The notes beneath the pieces were generated by a model. The model had not been told where the DNA came from and did no database searches. It saw only the letters and a list, made by a program, of their open reading frames with translations. 64,000 nt of DNA. Origin: Nomia melanderi (lineage: Eukaryota; Arthropoda; Insecta; Hymenoptera; Halictidae). Position numbers and translations under genes: made by a program. The stretch spans positions 4,278,001 to 4,342,000 of the forward strand of contig NW_027475134.1 in the NCBI RefSeq assembly GCF_051020985.1, read 5' to 3'. Below, one piece after another: positions 49,206 through 62,335 of the stretch (position 1 is the first letter of the stretch; the number at the start of each line of letters is the position of its first letter).

Positions 49206-51059
49206 GAATCTGTGCAGCGGGAACGACCTCGGACCACCAGGGGCCGATAAAACCACCGTCTCATGGGGCCGGACACTCAGGGTCAGGGGAAAATCCAATA
49301 TATATCTGGTGATATCTCGGGTGCTATTACAGATAGCGCAATAAATCAAAGTGCATTGTCTGTAGGAGGCCCTGGCGCATGAATCTGTGCAGCGGGAACG
49401 ACCTCGGACCACCAGGGGCCTAGAAGACCGCAGTCTCATGGGGACGGACTCTCAGGGTCAGGGAAAAATCCAATATATATCTGGTGATATCTCGGGTGCT
49501 AATAGAGATAGCGCAATAAACCAAAGTGAATTATCTGCAGGAGGCCCTAGCGCATGAATCTGTGCAGCGGGAACGTCCTCGGACCTCCAGGGGCCGAGAC
49601 AACCACCGTCTCATGGGGCCGGACACTCAGGGTCAGCGTAAAATCCAATATATATCTGGTGATATCTCGGGTGCTATTACAGATAGCGCAATAAACCATA
49701 GTGAATTATCTGCAGGAGGCCCTGGCGCATGAATCTGTGCAGCGGGAACGACCTCGGACCACCAGGGGCCGAAAAAACCACAGTCTCATGGGGCCGGATA
49801 CTCAGGGTCAGGGGAAAATCCAATAAAGATCTGGTGATATCTCGGGTGCTATTACAGATAGCGCAATAAATCAAAGTGCATTGTCTGTAGGAGGCCCTGG
49901 CGCATGAATCTGTGCAGCGGGAACGACCTCGGACCACCAGGGGCCGAGACAACCACCGTCTCATGGGGCCGGACACTCAGGGTCAGGGAAAAATCAAAAA
50001 TATATCTGGTGACACCTCGGGTGCTATTACAGATAGCGCAATAAATCAAATTGCATTGTCTGTAGGAGGCCCTGGCGCATGAATCTGTGAAGCGGCAACG
50101 ACCTCGGACCACCAGGGGCCGAGAAAACCACAGTCTCATGGGGCCGGACACTCAGGGTCAGGGCAAAATGCAATATATATCTGGTGATATCTCGGGTGCT
50201 ATTAGAGATAGCGCAATAAACCAAAGTGAATTATATGCAGGAGGCCCTGGCGCATGAATCTGTGCAGCGGGAACGACCTCGGACCACCAGGGGCCGAGAA
50301 AACCACCGTCTCATGGGGCCGGACACTCAGGGTCAGGGAAAAATGCTATATATATCTGGTGATATGTCGGGTGCTATTACAGATAGCGCAATAAATCAAA
50401 GTGCATTGTCTGGAGGAGGCCCTGGCGCATGAATCTGGGCAGCGGGAACGACCTCCGACCACCAGAGGCCGAGAAAACCACAGTCTCATGGGGCCGGACA
50501 CTCAGGGTCAGGGGAAAATCCAATATATATCTGGTGATATCTCGGGTGCTATTACACATAGCGCATTAAACCAACGCGCATTGTCTGTAGGAGGCCATGG
50601 CGCATGAATCTGTGAAGCGGCAACGACCTCGGACCACCAGGGGCCGAGAAGACCACAGTCTCATGGGGCCGGACACTCAGTGACAGGGGAAAATCCAGTA
50701 TATATCTGGAGATATCTCGGGTGCTATTAGAGATAGCGCAATAAACCAAAGTGAATTATCTGCAGGAGGCCCTGGCGCATGAATCTGTGCAGCGGGAACG
50801 ACCTCGGCCCACCAGGGGCCGAAAAAACCACAGTCTCATGGGGCCGGATACTCAGGGTCAGGAGAAAATCCAATATATATCTGGTGATATCTCGGGTGCT
50901 ATTACAGATAGCGCAATAAATCAAAGTGCATTGTCTGTAGGAGGCCCTGGCGCATGAATCTGTGCAGCGGGAACGACCTCGGACCACCAGGGGCCGAGAA
51001 AACCACAGTCTCATGGGGCCGGACACTCAGGGTCAGGGAAAAATCCATTATATATCTGG

Positions 51060-51305
51060 TGATATATCGGGTGCCATTAGAGATAGCTCGATAAATCAAA
51101 GTGCATTGTCTGCAGGAGGCCCTGACGCATGAATCTGTGTAGCGGGAACGACCTCGGACCACCAGGGGCCGAGAAAACCACAGTCTCATGGGGCCGAGAA
51201 CTCAGGGTCAGGCAAAAATCCAATATATATCTGGTGATATCTCGGGTGCTATTACACATAGCGCATTAAACCAACGCGCATTGTCTGTAGGAGGCCATGG
51301 CGCAT
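51060..51305 (+). repeat. D/E paired module, copy 2
   Basis: Same markers as copy 1, exactly 2,100 bp (12 units) later. It differs by GTGTAGCGGG and GGCAAAAATCC. The unit after it carries CCGATAAAACC, as in copy 1 (near 49,245 and 51,345). Confidence 0.88.
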
Positions 51306-54300
51306 GAATCTGTGCAGCGGGAACGACCTCGGACCACCAGGGGCCGATAAAACCACCGTCTCATGGGGCCGGACACTCAGGGTCAGGGGAAAATCCAATA
51401 TATATCTCGTGATATCTCGGGTGCTATTACAGATAGCGCAATAAATCAAAGTGCATTGTCTGTAGGAGGCCCTGGCGCATGAATCTGTGCAGCGGGAACG
51501 ACCTCGGACCACCAGGGGCCAAGAAAACCACAGTCTCATGGGGCCGGACACTCAGGGTCAGGGGAAAATCCAGTATATATCTGGTGATATCTCGGGTGCT
51601 ATTAGAGATAGCGCAATAAGCCAAAGTGAATTATCTGCAGGAGGCCCTGGCGCATGAATCTGTGCAGCGGGAACGTCCTCGGACCTCCAGGGGCCGAGAC
51701 AACCACCGTCTCAAGGGGCCGGACACTCAGGGTCAGGGTAAAATCCAATATGTATCTGGTGATATCTCTGGTGCTATTACAGATAGCGCAATAAAACAAA
51801 GTGCATTATCTGTAGGTGGCCTTGTCGCATGAATCTGTGCAGCGGGAACGACCTCGGACCACCAGGGGCCGGAAAAACCACAGTCTCATGGGGCCGGACT
51901 CTCACGGTCAGGGTAAAATCCAATATATATCTGGTGATATCTCGGGTGCTATTACAGATAGCGCAATAAATCAAAGTGCATTGTCTGTAGGAGGCCCTGG
52001 CGCATGAATCTGTGCAGTGGGAACGACCTCGGACCACCAGGGGCCGAGAAAACGACCGTCTCATGGGGCCGGACACTCAGGGTCAGGGGAAAATCCAATA
52101 TAGATCTGGTGATATCTCGGGTGCTATTAGAGATAGCGTAATAAACCAAAGTGCATTGTCTGTAGGAGGCCCTGGCGCATGAATCTGTGCAGCGGGAACG
52201 ACCTCGGACCACCAGGGGCCGAGAAAACTACAGTCTCATGCGGCCGCACACTCAGGGTCTGGGGAAAATCCAATATATATCTGGTGATATCTCGGGTCCT
52301 ATTACAGATAGCGAAATAAATCAAAGTGCATTGTCTGTAGGAGGCCCTGGCGCATGAATCTGTGCAGCGGGAACGACCTCGGACCACCAGGGGCCGAGGA
52401 AACCACAGTCTCATGGGGCCGGACACTCAGGGTCAGGGAAAAATCCAATATATATCTGGTGATATCTTGGGTGCTATTAGATATAGCGCAATAAACCAAA
52501 GTGCATTATCTGCAGGAGGCCCTGGCGCATGAATCTGTGCAACGGGAACGACCTCGGACCACCAGGGGCCGAAAAATCCACAGTCTCATGGGGCCGGACA
52601 CTCAGGGTCAGGGAAAAATCCAATATATATCTGGTGATATCTTGGGTGCTATTAGCGATAGCGTAATAAACCAAAGTGAATTATCTGCAGGAGGCCCTGG
52701 CGCAAGAATCTGTGCAGCGGGAACGACCTCGGACCACCAGGGGCCGAGACAACAACCGTCTCATGGGGCCGGACACTCAGGGTCAGGGAAAAATCCAATA
52801 TATATCTGGTGATATCTCGGGTGCTATTAGAGATAGCGCAAAAAACCAAAGTGAATTATCTGCAGGATGCCCTGGCGCATGAATCTGTGCAGCGGGAACG
52901 ACCTCGGACCACCAGGGGCCGAGACAACCACCGTCTCATGGGGCCGGACACTCAGGGTCAGGGTAAAATCCAATATATATCTGGTGATATCTCGGGTGCT
53001 ATTACAGATAGCGCAATAAATGAAAGTGCATTGTCTGTAGAAGGCCCTGGCGCATGAATCTGTGAAGCGGCAACGACCTCGGACCACCAGGGGCCGAGAA
53101 AACCACAGTCTCATGGGGCCGGACACTCAGGGTCAGGGGAAAATCCAGTATATATCTGGTGATATCTCGGGTGCTATTAGAGATAGCGCAATAAACCAAA
53201 GTGAATTATCTGCAGGAGGCCCTGGCGCATGAATCTGTGCAGCGGGAACGACCTCGGACCACCAGGGGCCGAAAAAACCACAGTCTCATGGGGCCGGATA
53301 CTCAGGGTCAGGGGAAAATCCAATATAGATCTGGTGATATCTCGGGTGCTATTACAGATAGCGCAATAAATCAAAGTGCATTGTCTGTAGGAGGCCCTGG
53401 CGCACGAATCTGTGCATGGGGAACGACCTAGGACCACCCGGGGCCGAGACAACCACCGTCTCATGGGGCCGGACACTCAGGGTCAGGGGAAAATCCAATA
53501 TATATCGGGTGATATCTCGGGTTATATTACAGATAGCACAATAAATCAAAGTGCATTGTCTGTAGGAGGCCCTGGCGCATGAATCTGTGCAGCGGGAACG
53601 ACCTCGGACCACCAGGGGCCGAGACAACCACCGTCTCATGGGGCCGGACACTCAGGGTCAGGGAAAAATGCAATATATATCTGGTGATATCTCGGGTGCT
53701 ATTACAGATAGAGCAATAAATCAAAGTGCATTGTCTGTAGGAGGCCCTGGCGCATGAATCTCTGCAGCGGGAACGACCTCGGACCACCAGGGGCCGAGAA
53801 AACCACCGTCTCATGGGGCCGGACGCTCAGGGTCGGGGAAAAATCAAATATATATCTGGCGATATCTCGGGTGCTATTACAGATAGCGCAATAAATCAAA
53901 GTGCCTTATCTGTAGGAGGGCCTAGGGCATGAGTCTGTGCAGCGGTAACGACCTCGCACCACCAGGGGCCGAGAAAACCACAGTCTCATGGGGCCGGACA
54001 CTCAGGGTCAGGGGAAAATCCAGTATATATCTGGTGATATCTCGGGTGCTATTACAGATAGCGCAATTAATCAAAGTGCATTGTCTGTAGGAGGCCCTGG
54101 CGCATGAATCTGTGCAGCGGGAACGACCTCGGACCACCAGGGGCCGAAAAAACCACAGTCCCATGGGGCCGGATACTCAGGGTCAGGGTAAAATCCAATA
54201 TATATCTGGTGATATCTCGGGTGCTATTACAGATAGCGCAATAAATCAAAGTGCATTGTCTGTAGGAGGCCCTGGCGCATGAATCTGTGAAGGGGGAACG

Positions 54301-55438
54301 ACCTCGCACCACCAGGGGCCGAGAAAACCACAGTCTCATGGGGCCGGACACTCAGGGTCAGGGGAAAATCCAGTATATATCTGGTGATATCTCGGGTGCT
54401 TTTAGAGATAGCGCAATAAACCAAAGTGAATTATCCGCAGGAGGCCCTGGCGCATGAATCTGTGAAGGGGGAACGACCTCGCACCACCAGGGGCCGAGAA
54501 AACCACAGTCCCATGGGGCCGGATACTCAGGGTCAGGGTAAAATCCAATATATATCTGGTGATATCTCGGGTGCTATTACAGATAACGCAATAAATCATA
54601 GTGCATTGTCTGTAGGAGGCCCTGGCGCATGAATCTGTGCAGCGGGAACGACCTCGGACCACCAGGGGCCGAGAAAACGACCGTCTCATGGGGCCGGACA
54701 CTCAGGGTCAGTGAAAAATCCAATATATATCGTGTGATATCTCGGCTGCTATTACAGATAGCGCAATAAATCAAAGTGCATTGTCAGTAGAAGGCCCTGG
54801 CGCATGAATCTGTGCAGCGGGAACGACCTCGAACGACCAGGGGCCGAGAAAACAACAGTCTCATGGGGCCGGACACTCAGGGTCACGGGAAAATCCAACA
54901 TATATCGGGTGATATCTCGGGTGCTATTAGAGATAGCGCAATAAACCAAAGTGAATTATCTGCAGGAGGCACTGGCGCATGAATCTGTGCAACGGGAACG
55001 ACATCGGACCACCAGGGGCCGAGAAAACCACAGTCTCATGGGGCCGGACACTCAGGGTCAGGGGAAAATCCAATATATATCTGGTGATATCTCGGGTGCT
55101 ATTAGAGATAGCGCAATAGATCAAAGTGCATTGTCTGTAGGAGACACTGGCGCATGAACCTGTGCAGCGGGAACGACCTCGGACCACCAGGGGCCGAGAC
55201 AACCACCGTCTCATGGGGCCGGACACTCAGGGTCAGGGTAAAATCCAATATATATCTGGTGATATCTCGGGTGCTATTAGAGATAGCGCAATAAACCAAA
55301 GTGAATTATCTGCAGGAGGCCCTGGCGCATGAATGTGTGCAACGGGAACGACCTCGGACCACCAGGGGCCGAGAAAACCACAGTCTCATGGGGCCGGACA
55401 CTCAGGGTCAGGGAAAAATCCATTATATATCTGGTGAT

Positions 55439-55680
55439 ATATCGGGTACCATTAGAGATAGCGCGATAAATCAAAGTGCATTGTCTGCAGGAGGCCCTGA
55501 CGCATGAATCTGTGCAGCGGGAACGACCTCGGACCACCAGGGCCGAGAAAACCACAGTCTCATGGGGCCGAGAACTCAGGGTCAGGCAAAAATCCAATAT
55601 ATATCTGGTGATATCTCGGGTGCTATTACACATAGCGCATTAAACCAACGCGCATTGTCTGTAGGAGGCCATGGCGCATG
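55439..55680 (+). repeat. D/E paired module, copy 3, with 1-bp deletion
   Basis: Same pair, but with GGTACCATTAGAGATAGCGCG and one G missing in CACCAGGGCCGAG. It shares GGCAAAAATCC with copy 2, and the next unit again carries CCGATAAAACC. The distance to copy 2 is 25 units minus 1 bp. Confidence 0.86.
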
Positions 55681-58607
55681 AATCTGTGCAGCGGGAACGA
55701 CCTCGGACCACCAGGGGCCGATAAAACCACCGTCTCATGGGGCCGGACACTCAGGGTCAGGGGAAAATCCAATATATATCTGGTGATATCTCGGGTGCTA
55801 TTACAGATAGCGCAATAAATCAAAGTGCATTGTCTGTAGGAGGCCCTGGCGCATGAATCTGTGCAGCGGGAACGACCTGAGACCACCAGGGGCCGAGAAA
55901 ACGACCGTCTCATGGGGCCGGACACTCAGGGTCAGTGAAAAATCCAATATATATCTGCTGATATCTCGGCTGCTGTTACAGATAGCGCAATAAATCAAAG
56001 TGCATTGTCTGCAGGAAGCCCTGGCGCATGATTCTGTGCAGCGGAAACGACCTCGGAACACCAGGGGCCGAGAAAACCACCGTCTCATGGGGCCGGACAC
56101 TCAGGGTCAGGGGAAAATCCAATATAGATCTGGTGATATCTCGGGTGCTATTACAGATAGCGCAATAAATCAAAGTTCATTGTCTGTAGGAGGCCCTGGC
56201 GCATGAATCTGTGCAGCGGGAACGACCTCGGACCAGCAGGGGCCGAGAAAACCACAGTCTCATGGGGCCGGACACTCAGGGTCAGGGGAAAATCCAATAT
56301 ATATCTGGTGATATCTCGGGTGCTATTACAGATAGCGCAATAAATCAAAGTGCATTGTCTGTAGGAGGCCCTGGCGCATGAATCTGTGCTGCGGGAACGA
56401 CCTCGGACCACCAGGGGCCGAAAAAACCACAGTCTCATGGGGCCGGACACTCAGGGTCAGGGTAAAATCCAATATATATCTGGTGATATCTCGGGTGCTA
56501 TTACAGATAGCGCAATAAACCAAAGTGAATTATCTGCAGGAGGCCCTGGCGCATGAATCTGTGCAGCGGGAACGACCTCGGACCACCAAGGGCCGAGAAA
56601 ACGACCGCCTCATGGGGCCGGACACTCAGGGTCAGTGAAAAATCCAATATATATCTGCTGATATCTCGGGTGCTATTACAGATAGCGCAATAAATCAAAG
56701 TTCATTCTCTGTAGGAGGCCCTGGCGCATGAATCTGTGCAGCGGGAACGACCTCGGAACACCAGGGGCCGAGAAAACCACAGTCTCATGGGGCCGGACGC
56801 TCAGGGTCAGGGGAAAATCCAATATATATCTGGTTATATCTCGGGTGCTATTAGAGATAGCGCAATAAACCAAAGTGAATTATCTGCAGGAGGCCCTGGC
56901 GCATGAATCTGTGCAACGGGAACGACCTCGGACCACCAGGGGCCGAGAAAATCAATGTCTCATGGGGCCGGACTGTCAGGGTCAGGGAAAAATCCAATAT
57001 ATATCTGGTGATATCTCGGGTTCTATTACAGATAGCGCGATAAACCAAAGTGAATTATCTGCAGGGGGCCCTGGCGCATGAATCTGTGCTGCGGGATCGA
57101 CCTCGGACCACCAGGGGCCGAGGAAACCACCGTCTCATGGGGCCGGACACTCAGGGTCAGGGGAAAATTCAATATATATCTGGTGATATCTCGGGTTATA
57201 TTACAGATTGCACAATAAATCAAAGTGCATTGTCTGTAGGAGGCCCTGGCGCATGAATCTGTGCAGCGGGACCGACCTGGGAGCACCAGGGGCCGAGAAA
57301 ATCAATGTCTCATGGGGCCGGACTGTCAGGGTCAGGGAAAAATCCAATATATATCTGGTGATATCTCGGGTTCTATTACAGATAGCGCGATAAATCAAAG
57401 TGCATTGTCTGTAGGAGGCCCTGGCGCGTGAATCTGTGCAGCCGGAACGACCTCGGACCACCAGGGGCCGAGAAAACCAAAGTCTCATGGGTCCGGACAC
57501 TCAGGGTCAGGTTAAAATCCAATATATATCTGGTGATATCTCGGGTGCTATTAGAGATAGCGCAATAAACCAAAGTGAATTATCTGCAGGGGGCCCTGGC
57601 GCATGAATCTGTGCAGCGGGATCGAGCTCGGACCACCAGGGGCCGAGAAAACCACCGTCTCATGGGGCCGGACACTCAGGGTCGGGGAAAAATCCAACAT
57701 ATATCTGGTGATATCTCGGGTGCTATTAGAGATAGCGCGATAAACCAAAGTGAATTATCTGCAGGGGGCCCTGGCGCATGAATCTGTGCTGCGGGATCGA
57801 CCTCGGACCACCAGGGGCCGAGGAAACCACCGTCTCATGGGGCCCGACGCTCAGGGTCAGGGTAAAATCCAATATATATCTGGTGATATCTCGGGTGCCA
57901 TTACAGATAGCGCAATAAATCAGAGTGCATTGTCTGTAGGAGGCCCTGGCGCATGAATCTGTGTAGCGGGAACGACCTCCGACCACCAGGGGCCGAGAAA
58001 ACCACAGTCTCATGGGGCCGGACGCTCAGGGTCAGGGGAAAATCCAATATATATCTGGTTATATCTCGGGTGCTATTAGAGATAGCGCAATAAACCAAAG
58101 TGAATTATCTGCAGGAGGTCCTGGCGCATGAATCTGTGCAACGGGAACGACCTCGGACCACCAGGGGCCAAGAAAACCACAGTCTCATGGGGCCGGACAC
58201 TCAGGGTCAGGGGAAAATCCAATATATATCTGGTGATATCTCGGGTGCTATTACAGATAGCGCAATAAATCAAAGTGCATTGTCTGTAGGAGGCCCTGGC
58301 GCATGAGTCTGTGCAGCGGGAACGACCTCGGACCACCAGGGGCCGAGAAAACCACAGTCTCATGGGGCCGGACACTCTGGGTCAGGGGAAAATCCAATAT
58401 ATATCTGGTGATATCTCGGGTGCTGTTAGAGATAGCGCAATAAACCAAAGTGAATTATCTGCAGGAGGCCCTGGCGCATGAATCTGTGCAACGGGAACGA
58501 CCTCGGACCACCAGGAGCCGAGAAAACCACATTCTCATTGGGCCGGACACTCAGGGTCAGGGGAAAATTCAATATATATCAGGTGATATCTCGGGTGCTA
58601 TTAGAGA

Positions 58608-59045
58608 TGGCGCAATAAACCAAAGTGAATTATCTGCAGGAGGCCCTGGCGCATGATTTTGTGCAGCGGGAACGCCCTCGGACCACCAGGGGCCGAGATA
58701 ATCACCGTCTCATGGGGCCGGACTCTCAGGGTCAGGAAAAAATCCAATATAAATCTGGTGATATCTCGGGTGCTATTACAGATAGCGCAATAAATCAAAG
58801 TGCATTGTCTTTAGGAGGCCCTGGCGCGTGAATCTGTGCTGCAGGAACGACCTCGGACCACCAGGGGCCGAGAAAATTACAGATATTCGGAATCCGTCAC
58901 CCAAGGTCATGTAAAAATCCAGCATATATCTGGTGATATCACGGGTGCTATTACAGATAGCGCAATAATCCAAAGTGCCTTGTCTGCGGGAGGCCCTGGC
59001 GCATGAATCTGTGCAGCGGGAACGACCTCGGACCACCAGGGGCCG
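58608..59045. repeat. Block copied at 61,056-61,493 (offset 2,448 bp)
   Basis: The block contains the GCATGATTTTGTG unit, the AGGAAAAAATCC run, GTCTTTAGGAGG and the diverged patch at 58,877. A few mismatches are seen (near 58,699, 58,842 and 58,866). Just upstream the two regions also share GTGCTGTTAGAG (58,421 and 61,044), but there the offset is 2,623, so one unit differs between the copies. Confidence 0.82.
58877..58912 (+). repeat. Sharply bounded diverged patch inside a monomer, copy 1
   Basis: In this stretch the conserved core GTCTCATGGGGCCGGAC is replaced by an unlike sequence (ATATTCGGAATCCGTC at its centre) with no change in length. I count 17 mismatches to the consensus within 36 bp. 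The flanks (GGCCGAGAAAA before, AAAAATCC after) are ordinary. No other unit in the window has intermediate forms, except the copy at 61,325-61,360. Confidence 0.85.
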
Positions 59046-59060
59046 AGAAAACCAGTCTCA
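59045..59060 (+). repeat. 2-bp deletion monomer, copy 1
   Basis: GAAAACCAGTCTCATGG lacks the CA of GAAAACCACAGTCTC. The same unit occurs again at about 63,065-63,080, 4,021 bp further on, with the same CACTCAGTGTC and CTGGCGATATC changes, so the two are copies. Confidence 0.85.
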
Positions 59061-60909
59061 TGGGGCCGGACACTCAGTGTCAGGGAAAAATCCAATATAT
59101 ATCTGGCGATATCTCGGGTGCTATTAGAGATAGCGCAATAAACCAAAGTGAATTATCTGCAGGGGCCCCTGGCGCATGAATCTGGGCTGCGGGAACGTCC
59201 TCGGACCTCCAGGGGCCGAGACAACCACCGTCTCATGGGGCCGGACACTCAGGGTCAGTGAAAGATCCAATATATATCTGATGGTATCTCGGGTGCTATT
59301 ACAGATAGCGCAATAAACCAAAGTGCATTGTCTGTAGGAGGCCCTGGCGCACGAATCTGTGCAGCGGGAACGACCTCGAGCCACCAGGGGCCGAGACAAC
59401 CACCGTCTCATGGGGCCGGACACTCAGGGTCAGTGAAAAATCCAATATATATCTGGTGATATCTCGGGTTCTATTACAGATAGCGCGATAAATCAAAGTG
59501 CATTGTCTGTAGGAGGCCCTGGCGCGTGAATCTGTGCAGCGGGAACGTCCTCGGACCTCCAGGGGCCGAGACAACCACCGTCTCATGGGGCCGGACACTC
59601 AGGGTCAGGGTAAAATGCAAAATATATCTGGTGATATCTCGGGTGCTATTACAGATAGCGCAATAAATCAGAGTGCATTGTCTGTAGGAGGCCCTGGCGC
59701 ATGAATCTGTGTAGCGGAAACGACCTCGGACCACCAGGGGCCGAGAAAACCACAGTCTCATGAGGCCGGACGCTCAGGGTCAGGGGAAAATCCAATATAT
59801 ATCTGGTGATATCTCGGGTGCTATTACAGATAGCGCAATAAATCAGAGTGCATTGTCTGTAGGAGGCCCTGGCGCATGTATCTGTGTAGCGGGAACGACC
59901 TCGGACCATCAGCGGCCGAGAAAACCACAGTCTCATGGGGCCGGACGCTTAGGGTCAGGGGAAAATCCAATATATATCTGGTGATATCTCGGGTGCTATT
60001 AGAGATGGCGCAATAAACCAAAGTGAATTATCTGCAGGGGCCCCTGGCGCATGAATCTGGGCTGCGGGAACGTCCTCGGACCTCCAGGGGCCGAGGAAAC
60101 CACAGTCACATGGGGCGTGACACTCAGGGTCAGGGAAAATCCAATATATATCTGGTGATATCTCGGGTGCTATTACAGATAGCGCAATAAATCAAAGTGA
60201 ATTGTCTGTAGGAGGCCCTGGCGCATGAATCTGTGCAGCGGGAACGACCTAGGACCACCAGGGGCCGAGAAAACCACTGTCTCATGGGGCCGGACACTCA
60301 GGGTCAGGGGAAAATCCAACATGTATCTGGTGATATCTCGGGTGCTATTAGAGATAGCGCAATAAACCAAAGTGCATTGTCTGTAGGAGGCCCTGGCGCA
60401 CGAATCTGTGCAGCGGGAACGACCTCGAGCCACCAGGGGCCGAGACAACCACCGTCTCATGTGGCCGGACACTCAGGGTCAGTGAAAAATCCAATATACA
60501 TCTGGTGATATCTCGGGTTCTATTACAGATAGCGCGATAAATCAAAGTGCATTGTCTGTAGGAGGCCCTGGCGCATGAATCTGTGCAGCGGGAACGACCT
60601 CGGACCACCAGGGGCCGAGAAAACCACCGTCTCATGGGGCCGGGCACTCAGGGTCAGGGAAAAATCCAATATATATCTGGTGGTATCTCGGGTTCTATTA
60701 CAGATAGCGTGATAAATCAAAGTGCATTGTCTGTAGGAGGCCATGGCGCGTGAATCTGTGCAGCGGGAACGACCTCGGACCACCAGGGGCCAAGACAACA
60801 ACCGTCTCATGTGGCCGGACACTCAGGGTCAGGGAAAAATCCAATATATATCTGGTGATATCTCGGGTGCTATTACAGATAGCCCAAGAAATCAAAGTGC
60901 ATTGTCTGT

Positions 60910-60928
60910 ATTAGGCCCCAGGCGCATG
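60910..60928 (+). repeat. 1-bp insertion monomer with a local rearrangement
   Basis: TGTATTAGGCCCCAGGCGC stands where other units have TGTAGGAGGCCCTGGCGC. It has one extra base and several substitutions within about 10 bp. The unit before it reads GATAGCCCAAGAAATC. No second copy exists in the window. Confidence 0.75.
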
Positions 60929-61324
60929 AATCTGTGCAGCGGGAACGACCTCGGACCACCAGGGGCCGAGAAAACCACAGTCTCATGGGGCCGGACACTC
61001 TGGGTCAGGGGAAAATCCAATATATATCTGGTGATATCTCGGGTGCTGTTAGAGATAGCGCAATAAACCAAAGTGAATTATCTGCAGGAGGCCCTGGCGC
61101 ATGATTTTGTGCAGCGGGAACGCCCTCGGACCACCAGGGGCCGAGAAAATCACCGTCTCATGGGGCCGGACTCTCAGGGTCAGGAAAAAATCCAATATAA
61201 ATCTGGTGATATCTCGGGTGCTATTACAGATAGCGCAATAAATCAAAGTGCATTGTCTTTAGGAGGCCCTGGCGCGTGAATCTGTGCAGCAGGAACGACC
61301 TCGGACCACCAGGGTCCGAGAAAA

Positions 61325-61360
61325 TTACAGATATTCGGAATCCGTCACCCAAGGTCATGT
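61325..61360 (+). repeat. Diverged patch, copy 2
   Basis: Identical to the patch at 58,877-58,912 and 2,448 bp from it, inside the duplicated block. It arose once and was then copied with its block. Confidence 0.85.
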
Positions 61361-61857
61361 AAAAATCCAGCATATATCTGGTGATATCACGGGTGCTATT
61401 ACAGATAGCGCAATAATCCAAAGTGCCTTGTCTGCGGGAGGCCCTGGCGCATGAATCTGTGCAGCGGGAACGACCTCGGACCACCAGGGGCCGAAAAAAC
61501 CACAGTCTCATGGGGCCGGATACTCAGGGTCAGGGGAAAATCCAATATATATCTGGTGATATCTCGGGTGCTATTACAGATAGCGCAATAAATCAAAGTG
61601 TATTGTCTGTAGGAGACCCTGGCGCATGAACGTGTGCAGCGGGAACGACCTCGGATCACCAGGGGCCGAGAAAACCACATTCTCATGGTGCCGGACACTC
61701 AGTGTCAGGGAAAAATCCAATATATATCTGGCGATATCTCGGGTGCTATTAGAGATAGCGCAATAAACCAAAGTGAATTATCTGCAGGGGCCCCTGGCGC
61801 ATGAATATGGGCTGCGGGAACGTCCTCGGACCTCCAGGGGCCGAGACAACCACCGTC

Positions 61858-62335
61858 TCATGGGGCCGGACACTCAGGGTCAGGGGAAAATCCAACATGT
61901 ATCTGGTGATATCTCGGGTGCTATTAGAGATAGCGCAATAAACCAAAGTGCATTGTCTGTAGGAGGCCCTGGCGCACGAATCTGTGCAGCGGGAACGACC
62001 TCGAGCCACCAGGGGCCGAGACAACCACCGTCTCATGGGGCCGGACACTCAGGGTCAGTGAAAAATCCAATATATATCTGGTGATATCTCGGGTTCTATT
62101 ACAGATAGCGCGATAAATCAAAGTGCATTGTCTGTAGGAGGCCCTGGCGCGTGAATCTGTGTAGCGGAAACGACCTCGGACCACCAGGGGCCGAGAAAAC
62201 CACAATCTCATGGGGCCGGACGCTCAGGGTCAGGGGAAAATCCAATATATATCTGGTGATATCTCGGGTGCTATTACAGATAGCGCAATAAATCAGAGTG
62301 CATTGTCTGTAGGAGGCCCTGGCGCATGAATCTGT
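61858..62335. repeat. 478-bp block copied at 63,429-63,906 (offset 1,571 bp)
   Basis: The order is the ACATGTATCTGG unit, the GGCGCACGAATC/CTCGAGCCACC unit, the GGTTCTATTACAG/GCGCGATAA unit and the GTAGCGGAAACG unit. The spacing is nine units minus 4 bp, explained by the indels between them (near 62,411, 62,582 and 63,073). I saw one mismatch (63,811). Parts of the same string are also at 59.3-59.7 and 60.3-60.5 kb. Confidence 0.83.

Larger units (their letters stand above)
48101..57000. repeat. Diverged satellite zone, about 51 monomers
   Basis: Still 175-bp units in the same orientation, but most units carry private substitutions and long copied blocks are absent. Only short modules repeat, chiefly the D/E pair. 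One 1-bp deletion is present (CACCAGGGCCGAG at about 55,541). Rare forms include GTGAAGCGGCAACG (near 50,087, 50,612 and 53,062), GTGAAGGGGGAACG (near 54,288 and 54,468) and ATATCGGGTGATATC (near 53,504 and 54,903). No gene was seen. Confidence 0.85.

Noticed and set aside
58877..58912. Insertion of a transposon fragment or a microsatellite
   Set aside because: The patch has the same length as the sequence it replaces and has no terminal repeats or duplicated target site. It fits conversion or a divergent allele better.
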